A stretch of DNA of 64,000 nucleotides from Tritrichomonas musculus (taxonomy: Eukaryota > Parabasalia > Tritrichomonadida > Tritrichomonadidae), in assembly GCA_039105265.1 (NCBI GenBank), contig JAPFFF010000019.1:1086501-1150500 (forward strand). Direction: 5' to 3'. This document shows positions 1-10,126 of the stretch, one piece after another. Below the pieces are notes generated by a model, which saw nothing but the letters and a program-made list of their open reading frames with translations, was not told the DNA's origin and searched no databases. Both the position numbers and the translations under genes were made by a program. Numbering within the stretch: position 1 is the first letter of the stretch; every line of letters begins with the position of its first letter.

Positions 1-3000
1 GGTTGTGATAGTATTTGTTGCATTATCAGTATCATTATCAGTTATTGTAATCGAGGATGAATTAATATTTAATGTTTCAGTTCCATTTGTATCTGGTCTA
101 TTCCTAAAGAAGTGTAAGACATTCGAACCAAGTGTAGCAATAGCATTTCCTAACTGAGTCAGTGCATGTGTTGTCGAAAGGACAACCTGTGTAGCTGAGA
201 ATGATGAAATAGCTCCAGCAACAGGATTTTGAACAGTTGTTGTTATTGGTAAAAATCTTTCCATAGTCATCTTATCAGCCTTCAAATCAACATTCACCAA
301 AAACTTACCTTGAAAGCCACTACCTCCATCACCTGGATAACCACCACCACCACCACCACCTCCTCCACCATTTCCTCCTGGACCTGCTGGGAAAGGTCTT
401 GTTTGATATGTATTAATAGTTACAGAGTTATTGGACATATTTAATGTTGAAAGGGCACTTGCAATACAAACTGTTGATGCTAAAATATTTAATATACTAT
501 TCGCAACTGCTACACCTTGTTTAATACTATCAGTATATTCATTATACATGGCTTGAATTCTCATTTGTTCAACTAGATTATCAACTGTCTGTTTCAATAA
601 AGCATAATCATAGGCTAATATATCTGTGATTCCACCAACAACATTTAAATCTCGACGCATAGTCATGATATTATCAGCCCATATAATCTTTGATGAATAA
701 ATATTATAATCTGTCGATATGGTAGTGCATTTTCTTGGGTCTGGCTCTACTTCATAAAATTGTTGTTGAATAATTATATCGAATGGATTAACTTTCACAT
801 CAAAATCAAATAATTCTTTCTCTATATATATTCGAATGTTCTTATGATTAAATCCTTCAATGATTTTAATGGAATGCCTTTTTTCTCGATGATAATTAAA
901 TGATTCGAGACAAGGATTTGACCCATAGGTATGCATAACACCTGAATTAATACAATGAGTAGGATGACAATCCCATTTTAATTCAGTTATATTTCCATTA
1001 ATATTTAGGTCAGCATAAACATATAATCCATCATCTGCATTTAATCCACTTGGTGCATCAACATACATTCTAGCTTGTTCATATTTATATCCATCTTGAG
1101 TTAAAGTACCTGAACCACTTGAATCAAAAGTTGCAGTTATTCCTTCACTTAATATGGTTCCATCTTTCTTAACAACCCTCCAATTGGTAAGATAATCTTT
1201 CAAGATATGAGCATAATTATCATCATCAGTTAAATCTTCCTTTATTGTTCCTTTTATCCATCTACCAATTCTTTCGTTATGTTTGATTGTTAAAGCAGGC
1301 GCACCGTCATTTGTGTTCATGTATGATATCTTTTCTGTACACATGTTTTGACAATTATTTCCTGTCCAATTTTTACCATCCCATGTTAATTCCCAGTTAT
1401 GACCAAATAGATAGTCTTTGAATCTAAATACTAAATTTAGTGGTATGTCATAATCTTTATCTATATCCCATCTCATACAATAATAATTGGATTCTTCATA
1501 CGTCTTAGATGGTCTATATAAATATAACTGGTCTGATTCCTTCAAGGTAAAATACTTGGAGTCAGTTGTTGTTGTACCTCCACTTGGAATAGAATCACAT
1601 ATTATTTTCCCATTTACTTTTAAGTCACCCTTTATAATATATTTACCAAGTACTGGATTCTTCTCATCTATCTCATTAGGATTATTAATAACAGGGATAC
1701 CCATACAGTCTAAAATTTTATCCCAAGCTTCAGTACTTGTAATTTGGTCTGGTATTGCTATTGCTCCGCTATTGCTTTTATCTTCTAATGATAATGATAA
1801 TGGGCTTATCTCATTACATTGATAAACATAACTATTATAATCATCATTCCATACTAATTCGCCGATTCCTTGTAAAAAATGTTCTTGATAATGCCTTACT
1901 GCAATATCTCCAATATCTCGATTTGTCCTCCAATCTCTGTCATATAGCATGTCACTAACATTGTTTCTTATGGCTACCCATTCCCTATGGTCTATGTCCC
2001 AAACAAAATTGGCAGGTGCTTGTAAGCTAACATCTCGCCTCCAATCATTATTATCATTTGGATGTGATCTTGGCATATTAGCTATTGTCATTGAATTAAC
2101 CCAACGACCTGACTCAAGAGACCAAACATAAGTTGGTCTTAACACTGCATTCCTATTTTGTTCAGGAACAATATTAATAACAGGTCCCGGTTGTTCTGGT
2201 ACAACAATACTTTCTTCTGGTGGATAATATTCCCATTGTCCTCTATCAGGATTATAAATCATTTCTCCTTCCCAATGAATATTATGTTGTACTATTGTTT
2301 GTGCTATTTCATTTCCCTTTGGGTTAATTCTCCATCCAGCTGGTACATCTTCTTCATGTGGCGCTATTGCTATCCATTCCCTATGTCCAACATCCCAGAC
2401 AAAATTCCAAGGAGCTCCAAATGCAGAATTAGTCCTCCATCCAAATTGATTTGGTATATTATAAACTGCAAAACTCGTCCACATGCGAAATACTGTACAC
2501 CAAACATATGAATCATTAAATAAGGATTCTCGTTGACGTGTTGGTTGTTCTGTTTGTATTCCTATTGACTGGTATTGTCTATTCATCTCATCTAAACCAT
2601 TATCATATATCTCATAATCAAACATCTCTTGTGTAAATGACTCTACTTCATTTTGGAACCTGAGAGATGCAACATTATTTCCTAGGTTCGCAATATTATG
2701 TAATAAATAACCTGATAATTGATTTACAGCTTGTAGACCTACATTCATATATTGAATTAGGTTTGAATCATTATCACCGCCTTCATTATCACCACCTTCA
2801 TTACCTCCTTGATTATCATCCTCTTCTTCACCATTACCTTCATTACCTCCTTGGTTACCTCCTTGATTATCGTGTTTGCAATTACAAGACTTGATTGTTA
2901 CAACATAATCAAATAAAGCATTATGTGAATTCACTATATCTTTAATAATCTCGAATACTAAATTTAAACATTGTCCTAACGTTATATTTAAATAGTCTTG

Positions 3001-3972
3001 TCCACCAGGTGGTACAACATCCACTTTCATTCCATTAGCATTTCGATGTGTATAATAGTATGTAATACCTGAATGTAATATTACATTATACAAATAAAGA
3101 CCTAACATAGCTTTTGCATATTGGTCTTTATTTTTATTATTATCTTTTAGATTTTGGGTATATGTCTCAAAAAACTCACGAGGACTTTTAACTTCAACTA
3201 TTTGGTCTGCTTCAATAAGGTCTGTACAACCTTTATATTTATATCCAACTTTTTTCAGCGATTGTTCTTGAAGTGAATAATGATATTGAATTATTCCTGA
3301 AATAAATTTTTCCCATGTCTTTTCATTGAAGGTTTCATATAAGATTCTTTTTGTAATTTGGGTGGTCTTATCATTCTCTATCATGCTTATCATCATATCA
3401 GCCAAATTATGATATGTCTTATAATAAACACCATCTGGAGTAGGAGTTGGTATAGACTTTGGATATTGAAGATAATGAACAGCTTTGCTTTGCCCTGTTT
3501 GTTCATCAAATGCAATTTGTTCATATCCATCTGCTGCACACATCAATTCGGTATACATCTCATGAATAGCCTCACATGTTTTCGATTCTTCTTCAATAAA
3601 TTCATTAAATGTATTAACACAAAGTTCATCTTTTATCAACTCCTTATGTGACTCTGCTTTTTCAGGTAGTGAGTCTTCTAATTGGGGTGTCTGTTCAGGT
3701 CCTTTAAATACGTATTTTAAATAATTGGCAAATTTATTTGTAATAGGTACATTGCCGAAACCATCAAGCTTTCCTCCATTTTCGATATGATTACCAACTA
3801 CTCTTTCATCTACTTCAGCCTTATTATATAAGCAACTAAATTTTGGGTAATCATCTGGGTCCTCATTTCTTATAATATCAATATTACCTTCATCATTAAC
3901 ACTTATCTCTATATTTTTGTCTTTGAGCTTTTCAGCCTCACTTGATTGCAAAGAATAAAGTTTAATTGACAT
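1..3972 (-). CDS. Giant fibre-like Maverick protein, partial
   Basis: The frame starts at an ATG at 3972 and stays open for 1,324 codons to the window edge, so the C-terminus is missing. The N-terminal third is charged and helical in character. The middle holds repeated Trp-rich units of 30-40 residues with a recurring core like DIDHREWVAI or similar (roughly 1,900-2,460). A glycine run with PGG/GGYPGDGG character lies at about 310-390, followed by Ser/Thr/Asn-rich sequence. Repeats of this kind suggest a fibre, adhesin or host-contact protein, but this is inference; I recognise no named family. It is divergent from the gene starting at 3976, and the two starts are only 3 bp apart, so any promoters must lie inside each other's coding ends. 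Confidence 0.75.
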   Translation of the reverse strand, partial: MSIKLYSLQSSEAEKLKDKNIEISVNDEGNIDIIRNEDPDDYPKFSCLYNKAEVDERVVGNHIENGGKLDGFGNVPITNKFANYLKYVFKGPEQTPQLEDSLPEKAESHKELIKDELCVNTFNEFIEEESKTCEAIHEMYTELMCAADGYEQIAFDEQTGQSKAVHYLQYPKSIPTPTPDGVYYKTYHNLADMMISMIENDKTTQITKRILYETFNEKTWEKFISGIIQYHYSLQEQSLKKVGYKYKGCTDLIEADQIVEVKSPREFFETYTQNLKDNNKNKDQYAKAMLGLYLYNVILHSGITYYYTHRNANGMKVDVVPPGGQDYLNITLGQCLNLVFEIIKDIVNSHNALFDYVVTIKSCNCKHDNQGGNQGGNEGNGEEEDDNQGGNEGGDNEGGDNDSNLIQYMNVGLQAVNQLSGYLLHNIANLGNNVASLRFQNEVESFTQEMFDYEIYDNGLDEMNRQYQSIGIQTEQPTRQRESLFNDSYVWCTVFRMWTSFAVYNIPNQFGWRTNSAFGAPWNFVWDVGHREWIAIAPHEEDVPAGWRINPKGNEIAQTIVQHNIHWEGEMIYNPDRGQWEYYPPEESIVVPEQPGPVINIVPEQNRNAVLRPTYVWSLESGRWVNSMTIANMPRSHPNDNNDWRRDVSLQAPANFVWDIDHREWVAIRNNVSDMLYDRDWRTNRDIGDIAVRHYQEHFLQGIGELVWNDDYNSYVYQCNEISPLSLSLEDKSNSGAIAIPDQITSTEAWDKILDCMGIPVINNPNEIDEKNPVLGKYIIKGDLKVNGKIICDSIPSGGTTTTDSKYFTLKESDQLYLYRPSKTYEESNYYCMRWDIDKDYDIPLNLVFRFKDYLFGHNWELTWDGKNWTGNNCQNMCTEKISYMNTNDGAPALTIKHNERIGRWIKGTIKEDLTDDDNYAHILKDYLTNWRVVKKDGTILSEGITATFDSSGSGTLTQDGYKYEQARMYVDAPSGLNADDGLYVYADLNINGNITELKWDCHPTHCINSGVMHTYGSNPCLESFNYHREKRHSIKIIEGFNHKNIRIYIEKELFDFDVKVNPFDIIIQQQFYEVEPDPRKCTTISTDYNIYSSKIIWADNIMTMRRDLNVVGGITDILAYDYALLKQTVDNLVEQMRIQAMYNEYTDSIKQGVAVANSILNILASTVCIASALSTLNMSNNSVTINTYQTRPFPAGPGGNGGGGGGGGGGYPGDGGSGFQGKFLVNVDLKADKMTMERFLPITTTVQNPVAGAISSFSATQVVLSTTHALTQLGNAIATLGSNVLHFFRNRPDTNGTETLNINSSSITITDNDTDNATNTITT

Positions 3973-3975
3973 TTT

Positions 3976-4725
3976 ATGAATTATAAAATGTTAGTATCAG
4001 TACAGAGTACAAATGCTGATGAATATAATAAGGTATCTATCAATTTGGATATACCATGGAAGTGTAAATATATTAAATATTTTGTATCTTCAATTAATAC
4101 AATAAGTAATATTATGTTGAGTACGAAAGATGATTATATAGAGTTTACATATAACAGTATTCCATTCAAGCTTAAATTCGAAGATAGATATAATTATACC
4201 ATCAAGCAAATAGAAGCAGTTTTAAATCCACTTGCGGAGGTATCTTTTAAATATAATGATACTACTCGTACATTTACAATAAAGACACAAACACCGTTAA
4301 CGATAACCTCTATTTCCCATAGGGCTGCGCTATTAACTGGTTTATATAATACTTCATTGCCTATTGTGTTACCATCAAATGCAACATATAATATTAAAGA
4401 CATCCCAATATTAAATCATACTAAGTTGTATCTAGTATCACTACAAGGTAATGCCATATACTCGAATATAGGTGAACAACAATATACACCTTCTGTCATT
4501 GGTAGTATCAATACATTCACTTTAGATAATAAACCACTTATATATGATTTCGAAACTGAAAGTAAACCATTAAAAATAAAAACATATACAGATTCATTAA
4601 AGTTTTTAGAATTAAGTTTAGTAGATTTTCAATATCAGCCAATATTGTTAAAAAGTCCTTTGTTCATAACTATCAAAATTAAACCATCTAACTCGACTGA
4701 TGTCAATGATGTTTTAACTACGTAA
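3976..4725 (+). CDS. Unknown Maverick protein, 249 aa
   Basis: A 249-residue protein of mostly alternating hydrophobic/polar segments, rich in Ile, Thr and Asn, which suggests a beta-rich fold. No catalytic motif, signal peptide or membrane segment is visible. It is one of the few plus-strand genes in the element. It starts 3 bp from the divergent fibre-like gene and its last bases overlap the end of the convergent polymerase gene. A minor virion protein (vertex or fibre base) is possible from fold character and neighbours, but I cannot assign a family. The start ATG at 3976 is followed by another in-frame ATG four codons later. Confidence 0.65.
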   Translation: MNYKMLVSVQSTNADEYNKVSINLDIPWKCKYIKYFVSSINTISNIMLSTKDDYIEFTYNSIPFKLKFEDRYNYTIKQIEAVLNPLAEVSFKYNDTTRTFTIKTQTPLTITSISHRAALLTGLYNTSLPIVLPSNATYNIKDIPILNHTKLYLVSLQGNAIYSNIGEQQYTPSVIGSINTFTLDNKPLIYDFETESKPLKIKTYTDSLKFLELSLVDFQYQPILLKSPLFITIKIKPSNSTDVNDVLTT

Positions 4726-7700
4726 ACCTAAGAGTACGTGCAAATTTGGGTAAGTTGGTTTGTTGAAATGTCTTTGACTTCCTGAATGCATTCGAACCAT
4801 CCAACAAATCAAATGTCATACTTTCTCCTTCATGCATTCTTTCAAAAAGCTCTTCAACTGAGATACCCATCCTTTTGCACTTGTTGAGAATAACTTGTTT
4901 TGGAATTCCTTTGAGTCTAATATGATATCCTTCATTTCCTTGTTCATCAACCAAGATATCGAGGTAGCTCTTTTTACCAAGTGCAATGAGTTTTCTTGAG
5001 TGTATTTCTCCTTGACTACCTTCGAACTCATCAAAGTCATTATGAAACTGACACATATTTTTTCCAATAAGAGGTTGATGATACTTGAACTGAAATAAGT
5101 CAGCTATCCTTGGTACATCTTTTTCAAGTACATGCATACTATCAGTATCTTGATAAAAGATAGGTATACCTGCTTGCTCAGCTGTAGCCATAACCCTGTT
5201 CATTAAGTGCTTACTCCAAGAGAGAACGCTTGCACCAAATTGAGGTAGGTTGAAATGGTCATTAATTGGTTTCAACTTCTTGACATAGCACTTATCAATA
5301 TTAGCATCTTCAACAACCTCCTTGATAAAGTTGTAGTTCCTCCAGAGGTACTTGTATAGTTGGCTTTTTGGTACTGTCTTGGTTTCAGTCTTTGTTGCTT
5401 TCAATATTGACTTGCCATATATGGAGTTGAGGAGGAGCTTTATTGTTTGTTCAAGAGGGTTCTTTTGCTTTTTATAACTTGCCCTGAGATTAAAGAGCTT
5501 CTCAATGAACTCATTGATTTTCTTGTTAAATCCTTCATCAAAGTAATAGCCACGTATTAACTCATATTCAACATCATAAAATTCGAACAAGTCCATGAGA
5601 CCTACTTTATCGATATAATAATGGTCAACAAGGAAATTGCCGAATATTTTACTACCTGCTTCATTCCTTGTAAATACTTGTCCAAATTTATATGGCTCTT
5701 TTGATTTACATTCGAGTTTCTTGATGTTGACTTCGATAAAGAATGTATCATATTGCATAAGTTGTTCATGTGTTGTACCTTGTGATATTACTTTAGGTCT
5801 TCCTAATGGTATACCATCCATAACATACATTGCAGATGGATATAAGCTAACTGCATCAAAGTCTTGTATCTTTCCTTCGATGTATTGCTTTTCATTACCT
5901 GCTGTCATTGTTCTTCCACCAGAGACACATCGTTGTATGAAGTCTTGACACTTACCTGATAGTTCATAACATCCATCAAAGCAACCATATTTCTTGGCAA
6001 AGCAGTATCCAATAGCACTTATAGATATAAAATCATGAACACCATACATATCTGTCTTTGTTTCTTTAAAGACTGCTTTCAGGTCTTCATTAAATTTTTC
6101 CATTCCCTTCATCAAAACAATACAGTCCTTGAAACAATAGAAGATGGCATATTTAATGATGTCGATTTTGCCATCATTATAACAATTTGCAATTTTTGCA
6201 TTTTCGATAATCTGCTTGCAGTTTGCATCAAGTTGTGCTTTCGATAACTTATCTGAATTTTCATCGATGTATTGCTGTTGGAACTCAGTAGCATCAACAA
6301 TTCTTCTTTGAATGTTCTCTTGTGTATATAGCTTATATGCCATGACTTCCTTGTGAACATTGAGGTTGAACATTGTAGCAAATTTACTTAATGCTTGAGG
6401 TATTATACTATATGAGTTCCTGAATGTTAATCTCTTTTTGACTTTCCTTGTACCTTCTTCGAATAATGTCATGATGATTTGCAACACAGTTCCACTTCGT
6501 TCTGTTATCTGTGTATCCCATCCAGGTGTGTTAATGAAAAAACATGCATCATACTTGAGGTTGTGAAAATATGTTAATGAGCCACTCCATAAATAATTCA
6601 AGAGCTTCTGTCCACAATCTTCACCTTGAATAGATATTTTATGTATGTTGGCTCCATCTCGAAAGATCGTACAATTGAGATATGGTATATGTGGACTGAC
6701 TGTCGAGTTTGTTTCGAAGTCGCTATAATAAATCCTTGACCATGTATTTTGTTTCTTTTTATTATTCTCAATGATTCTTGTACATTGTTCTGCATTATAT
6801 TCGAGACTTACATAGTCATTAACATGCTCATATTCAGTTGTGTTGATAATATCCATTTCGCATGCTTTGATTTCTTCAAATAGATGTAACTCAAACATCT
6901 TTTGGAAAAAGGTTATTGGTTTGATTCCTTCAGAATTATATTCTTTGACAGTCTTTCTGTTACTATGTAATTTATATATCATACATCTTTTTTCAAAAGG
7001 CATATATGCAAATGTTCTATCAAGTTCTTCATAGTGTTGAAGATAGAATAATGTACAAGGTATGTTCTTATTGAGCATATAATGGTCTTTGAACAATATC
7101 AGTTTAACTTCTCTTTTAAAATCAACAGACCATTTTTTCTTTCTGGTGTTGATTCTTGTTTCATACTTGTATTTATCAGGTTGTTCAACAACTCTAATGA
7201 TACTAAAATTGCACTTGAACTTTTTAGCTACTTCTTCTATCTTGTTATTGGGTATGGTTCTTGTTTGAACAAAAAATCGTAAGTCATCTATTTCATCATC
7301 AGTGAACACACCGGATTGTATACAAGCATATACAAAACAATTATCTCTGTAGTTCTCTTTCCTTACCTCATGAAAGATTTGGTATGTAGATAAGTCTATA
7401 GGTGATAGATTGATGTATGGGAAAAAACTACCTTCTGGTGTATTTCGATAGTCTTCATCAATTTCAACTTCATCATCATAGATTTCATGAGTATCCATAT
7501 CTTGCATCTTGGTTCTAAAATGAACACCATCATTTGTTTTGTTCATGTCAATAAATTGTACCTCATATCGAACTGGAATGAACATGTTTGAGATATATGG
7601 ATTAGTGTCTGACTGGTCTTCACTTAAATCAAGTTCTCCTGTTATATGACCTAATGTACTTTCGATGTTGTGCTTATCACTGAGTGTGAAGTACTTATAA

Positions 7701-8002
7701 GTTCCATCAAGTGCAATTGCTTTAACAATAGGTCTTCCAACATTTGTCTTTTTATGTATCTGTCGTAGTGCTTCCGTAAATGCGTACCTCTTATCTTCAT
7801 CTTGATTGATGTCTGTAGCAAAACCAATACCTTGTCCTGCAGGAATCATGAGCTTCCTCATTTCTTCTTTAAATTTGTCTTTCTTTTGGTATTGTTTTGC
7901 ACGTCGATTATATTCACGACGAAACTGTGATTTTGTATCAGCATAGACATCTCCAATAGCATCTAAAAAATTATCTTCAATGTCCTTGTTCATGTTTAAC
8001 AT
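4718..8002 (-). CDS. polB: Protein-primed DNA polymerase B
   Basis: Replicates the element, by analogy with adenovirus and phi29-type polymerases. From the ATG at 8002 it is 1,094 aa. Exonuclease motifs are visible: DFET (about residue 428), YFHNLKYD (about 477) and YCFKDC (about 621). Polymerase motifs follow: DFDAVSLYPS (motif A, about 713), NSIYG (motif B, about 858) and DTDS (motif C, about 951), with KKSYLD further on. The open frame extends upstream to 8035 only through a TTG. An initiator TCACTTT at 8009-8015 lies just 6 bp before the ATG at 8002 and decides the start; an ATG at 7993 is the alternative. The long N-terminal part before the exonuclease domain is typical of Polinton polymerases. 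Confidence 0.95.
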   Translation of the reverse strand: MLNMNKDIEDNFLDAIGDVYADTKSQFRREYNRRAKQYQKKDKFKEEMRKLMIPAGQGIGFATDINQDEDKRYAFTEALRQIHKKTNVGRPIVKAIALDGTYKYFTLSDKHNIESTLGHITGELDLSEDQSDTNPYISNMFIPVRYEVQFIDMNKTNDGVHFRTKMQDMDTHEIYDDEVEIDEDYRNTPEGSFFPYINLSPIDLSTYQIFHEVRKENYRDNCFVYACIQSGVFTDDEIDDLRFFVQTRTIPNNKIEEVAKKFKCNFSIIRVVEQPDKYKYETRINTRKKKWSVDFKREVKLILFKDHYMLNKNIPCTLFYLQHYEELDRTFAYMPFEKRCMIYKLHSNRKTVKEYNSEGIKPITFFQKMFELHLFEEIKACEMDIINTTEYEHVNDYVSLEYNAEQCTRIIENNKKKQNTWSRIYYSDFETNSTVSPHIPYLNCTIFRDGANIHKISIQGEDCGQKLLNYLWSGSLTYFHNLKYDACFFINTPGWDTQITERSGTVLQIIMTLFEEGTRKVKKRLTFRNSYSIIPQALSKFATMFNLNVHKEVMAYKLYTQENIQRRIVDATEFQQQYIDENSDKLSKAQLDANCKQIIENAKIANCYNDGKIDIIKYAIFYCFKDCIVLMKGMEKFNEDLKAVFKETKTDMYGVHDFISISAIGYCFAKKYGCFDGCYELSGKCQDFIQRCVSGGRTMTAGNEKQYIEGKIQDFDAVSLYPSAMYVMDGIPLGRPKVISQGTTHEQLMQYDTFFIEVNIKKLECKSKEPYKFGQVFTRNEAGSKIFGNFLVDHYYIDKVGLMDLFEFYDVEYELIRGYYFDEGFNKKINEFIEKLFNLRASYKKQKNPLEQTIKLLLNSIYGKSILKATKTETKTVPKSQLYKYLWRNYNFIKEVVEDANIDKCYVKKLKPINDHFNLPQFGASVLSWSKHLMNRVMATAEQAGIPIFYQDTDSMHVLEKDVPRIADLFQFKYHQPLIGKNMCQFHNDFDEFEGSQGEIHSRKLIALGKKSYLDILVDEQGNEGYHIRLKGIPKQVILNKCKRMGISVEELFERMHEGESMTFDLLDGSNAFRKSKTFQQTNLPKFARTLRFT

Positions 8003-8008
8003 AAAATA

Positions 8009-8015
8009 AAAGTGA
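8009..8015 (-). promoter_or_regulatory. Initiator of the polymerase gene
   Basis: TCACTTT on the minus strand matches the trichomonad initiator TCAYTWY. It lies 6 bp upstream of the ATG at 8002, the short leader usual for trichomonad genes. Confidence 0.6.
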
Positions 8016-8076
8016 AACGATAAAAATAAAAACAAAGAAAAAGTTAAAAAAATTATTTTTTTAGTTATGACCTATC

Positions 8077-9495
8077 TTATTGGGGGTAATCATCATCATC
8101 AACGACATTATCATCGAGATGTGGAAAATGATATTGGAACTCATTTCCTTTCACCTTCGATTCAGAGTTCCGTTGAATTTCGTTCTTCTCCATTGATTCA
8201 CCCCATTGCCTCATGGCTTTCAGCACTTGCTTCGGTGATTGCTTCCTTCCACTTCTCTCGAAGCTGCATGCTTTGTCCAACTTCTCTTTCTCTTCTTGTG
8301 ATAAGTATGGTCGAAGATGATAAACGCAATTGGACAACTTCCATCCATAGGACTTGAACACGCTTATCGGATCTGGTGCTTTTTTCTTGTCATATGATTC
8401 AACAGCTTCCAACATGTTTCGAAGATAATCAGCTTCTTTCATCATCAATTTCGATCTTGTCAACTTTTCAGCAAATGCATCATCTGTTGGAGGACCAGCT
8501 TGTTGAGCATTTTTGAGATCTGACACGTCCTTCTTCAGATCGTGAATTTTGTTAATGTACTTCGCCACCTTTTTTGGAGCAAGTTCCAATTTCATCAGCT
8601 CGAGTGCGTATTCGTCGTTATTATCAATGTCTTTCCTGAGTTCTTCAGCATTGTGATTGATGTCTTCAATGTGAAATTCTACACCAGTCATTTTCTCCTC
8701 CAACTTCGTTAATCGTTCTTTCAAGTTTTCATTTTCTTCTATTAATCGTTCCATTTCATCTCGAAAGTCGAATGGCCTAACATTATCCTCCTTATAATCA
8801 CTATTGGATTTCATATCATGAACACTTTTCGGTGGCTTATATGGTTCTCTGTGAACTGGTTCTTGTTCTTGTTCATGATCAACTTCTTCTTCTTCTCCTT
8901 CTATCTTTGTTTCTTCTTTTGGATTGGAACCGAGTTTTTGATTCTCGACAAATGCAGATGGTCTAGCGAGAACTCTTGGAGGTGGCGGTATTTGTTGATT
9001 AGAAGGAGGTGGAGGAGGTGGAGGAACTTGTATTATATTATATGAGCGAGGTGGTGGAAAGACTTTATTGGAAATTGGAACATATGGAACATATGGATTC
9101 TTCCTTCTTGCATCGTCTTCTTGCTTCAATCTTGCTAATGCTTCTTCTTCTTGCTTCTTCTTCCTTCTTGCTTCTTCTTCTTGCTGCTTCTTCAATCTAG
9201 CTGCTTCTTCTTCTTCTTGCTGCTTCTTCAATCTTGCTGCTTCTTCTTCTTCTTGCTTCTTCTTCAATCTAGCTGCTTCTTCTTCTTGCTGCTTCTTCTT
9301 TAATCTAGCTGCTGCTTCTTCTTGCTGCTTCATGATGAACTGTCTCATGGATTCGAGTTGTTCTGGGGTCATGTTCTTGATCCAATCTTCTGTGGGTGGA
9401 GCTGATGGCGGATCTGATGGTGGAGCTTGTTGACCCGATTGCTCGATCGAGTCAAATAGACTAACATCGCTGTCTGAGCTGTAGTTGTATGACAT
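8077..9495 (-). CDS. Coiled-coil protein with EEEAARLKK repeats
   Basis: 472 aa. An acidic/proline N-terminus is followed by an alanine-arginine-lysine-glutamate repeat at about residues 55-130, with copies of QEEEAARLKKK of near-constant length. Next come proline runs (about 150-180, PPPPPP), an acidic patch, then a long heptad-like coiled coil (about 240-330) and a second helical part. It is likely a scaffold or tether; no enzyme motif is seen. An initiator-like TCATTTT lies at 9505-9511, 9 bp before the ATG, as for the polymerase gene next door. The codon-level repeat makes the opposite strand look open at 9068-9433, which is a shadow. Confidence 0.75.
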   Translation of the reverse strand: MSYNYSSDSDVSLFDSIEQSGQQAPPSDPPSAPPTEDWIKNMTPEQLESMRQFIMKQQEEAAARLKKKQQEEEAARLKKKQEEEEAARLKKQQEEEEAARLKKQQEEEARRKKKQEEEALARLKQEDDARRKNPYVPYVPISNKVFPPPRSYNIIQVPPPPPPPSNQQIPPPPRVLARPSAFVENQKLGSNPKEETKIEGEEEEVDHEQEQEPVHREPYKPPKSVHDMKSNSDYKEDNVRPFDFRDEMERLIEENENLKERLTKLEEKMTGVEFHIEDINHNAEELRKDIDNNDEYALELMKLELAPKKVAKYINKIHDLKKDVSDLKNAQQAGPPTDDAFAEKLTRSKLMMKEADYLRNMLEAVESYDKKKAPDPISVFKSYGWKLSNCVYHLRPYLSQEEKEKLDKACSFERSGRKQSPKQVLKAMRQWGESMEKNEIQRNSESKVKGNEFQYHFPHLDDNVVDDDDYPQ

Positions 9496-9504
9496 ACAAG
9501 TATA

Positions 9505-9511
9505 AAAATGA
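9505..9511 (-). promoter_or_regulatory. Initiator of the coiled-coil gene
   Basis: TCATTTT (TCAYTWY) on the minus strand, 9 bp before the ATG at 9495. Confidence 0.5.
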
Positions 9512-9668
9512 TCTATTTTCTAGTTGATATCACTAAATTTTAAATTTCGTAGAAAAACTCGAAGGTAGATATTTTTCTTTGAAAAAGTTAAATACACTAT
9601 AAAAATTCAAAAATTGAATTAAAAAAAATAAAATATATTGAAATTTTAAAAAAATATATTTATTAATA

Positions 9669-9675
9669 TCACTAT
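9669..9675 (+). promoter_or_regulatory. Initiator of the 141-aa gene
   Basis: TCACTAT fits TCAYTWY and lies 10 bp before the ATG at 9686. With the initiator at 9505-9511 on the other strand it makes 9496-9685 a divergent promoter region. Confidence 0.5.
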
Positions 9676-9685
9676 TATTTTATTA

Positions 9686-10111
9686 ATGATGAATGAAGAA
9701 GAAGATAAAATAGAAGATATTTTACAAAAACAAACACCTCCTAAAGATCATGATTCATTCGACTACAAAATTAATATAAACATGTCGAAAAAAATATCTC
9801 AACTAAAAGTTGAAGATGATACATCAAATTTAAGAACGATGTGTGAAAATTATGCTCATGCTCTTGAAAATGATGCACATCGACTTCGAGCAAAACAAAA
9901 AAAGAGGTATGATGAATGGTTTGACAACCTCGAGAAAGATTGTTATCCTGCAAGAGACATTGTTAACTTGTACAACATGTTCTTTGGTCATGAACTATCT
10001 ATTACTCGACTTGGTTTCGGGCATCTCGATGGAACAAAGAGACACTTTACACATAAGAAAGTGAAAAGAAACAAGAAGTTCATCACAATGTACTACAAGA
10101 AAAATGAATAA
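9686..10111 (+). CDS. Small charged Maverick protein, 141 aa
   Basis: A highly charged 141-residue protein: an acidic N-terminus, a helical middle rich in Lys/Asp/Glu with CENYAHALEN, and a basic C-terminal tail (KKVKRNKK). The basic tail suggests nucleic acid binding, but no family is recognised. It is transcribed away from the coiled-coil gene across a 190-bp divergent promoter region. It is followed directly by the 19-bp satellite array. A second in-frame ATG follows the first. Confidence 0.6.
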   Translation: MMNEEEDKIEDILQKQTPPKDHDSFDYKININMSKKISQLKVEDDTSNLRTMCENYAHALENDAHRLRAKQKKRYDEWFDNLEKDCYPARDIVNLYNMFFGHELSITRLGFGHLDGTKRHFTHKKVKRNKKFITMYYKKNE

Positions 10112-10126
10112 CTAAAAAAAATAACT

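Noticed and set aside
6035-6247. Open frames opposite the polymerase gene.
   Set aside because: They mirror coding constraint of the polymerase and have no start signal or composition of real proteins.
8818-9200. Hydrophobic plus-strand frames resembling membrane proteins.
   Set aside because: Antisense of Glu/Lys/Pro codons always reads as Phe/Leu/Ser; no initiator.
9068-9433. Long open frame opposite the coiled-coil gene.
   Set aside because: It is the antisense of the Glu/Lys repeat, giving a low-complexity Ser/Cys protein with no independent support.
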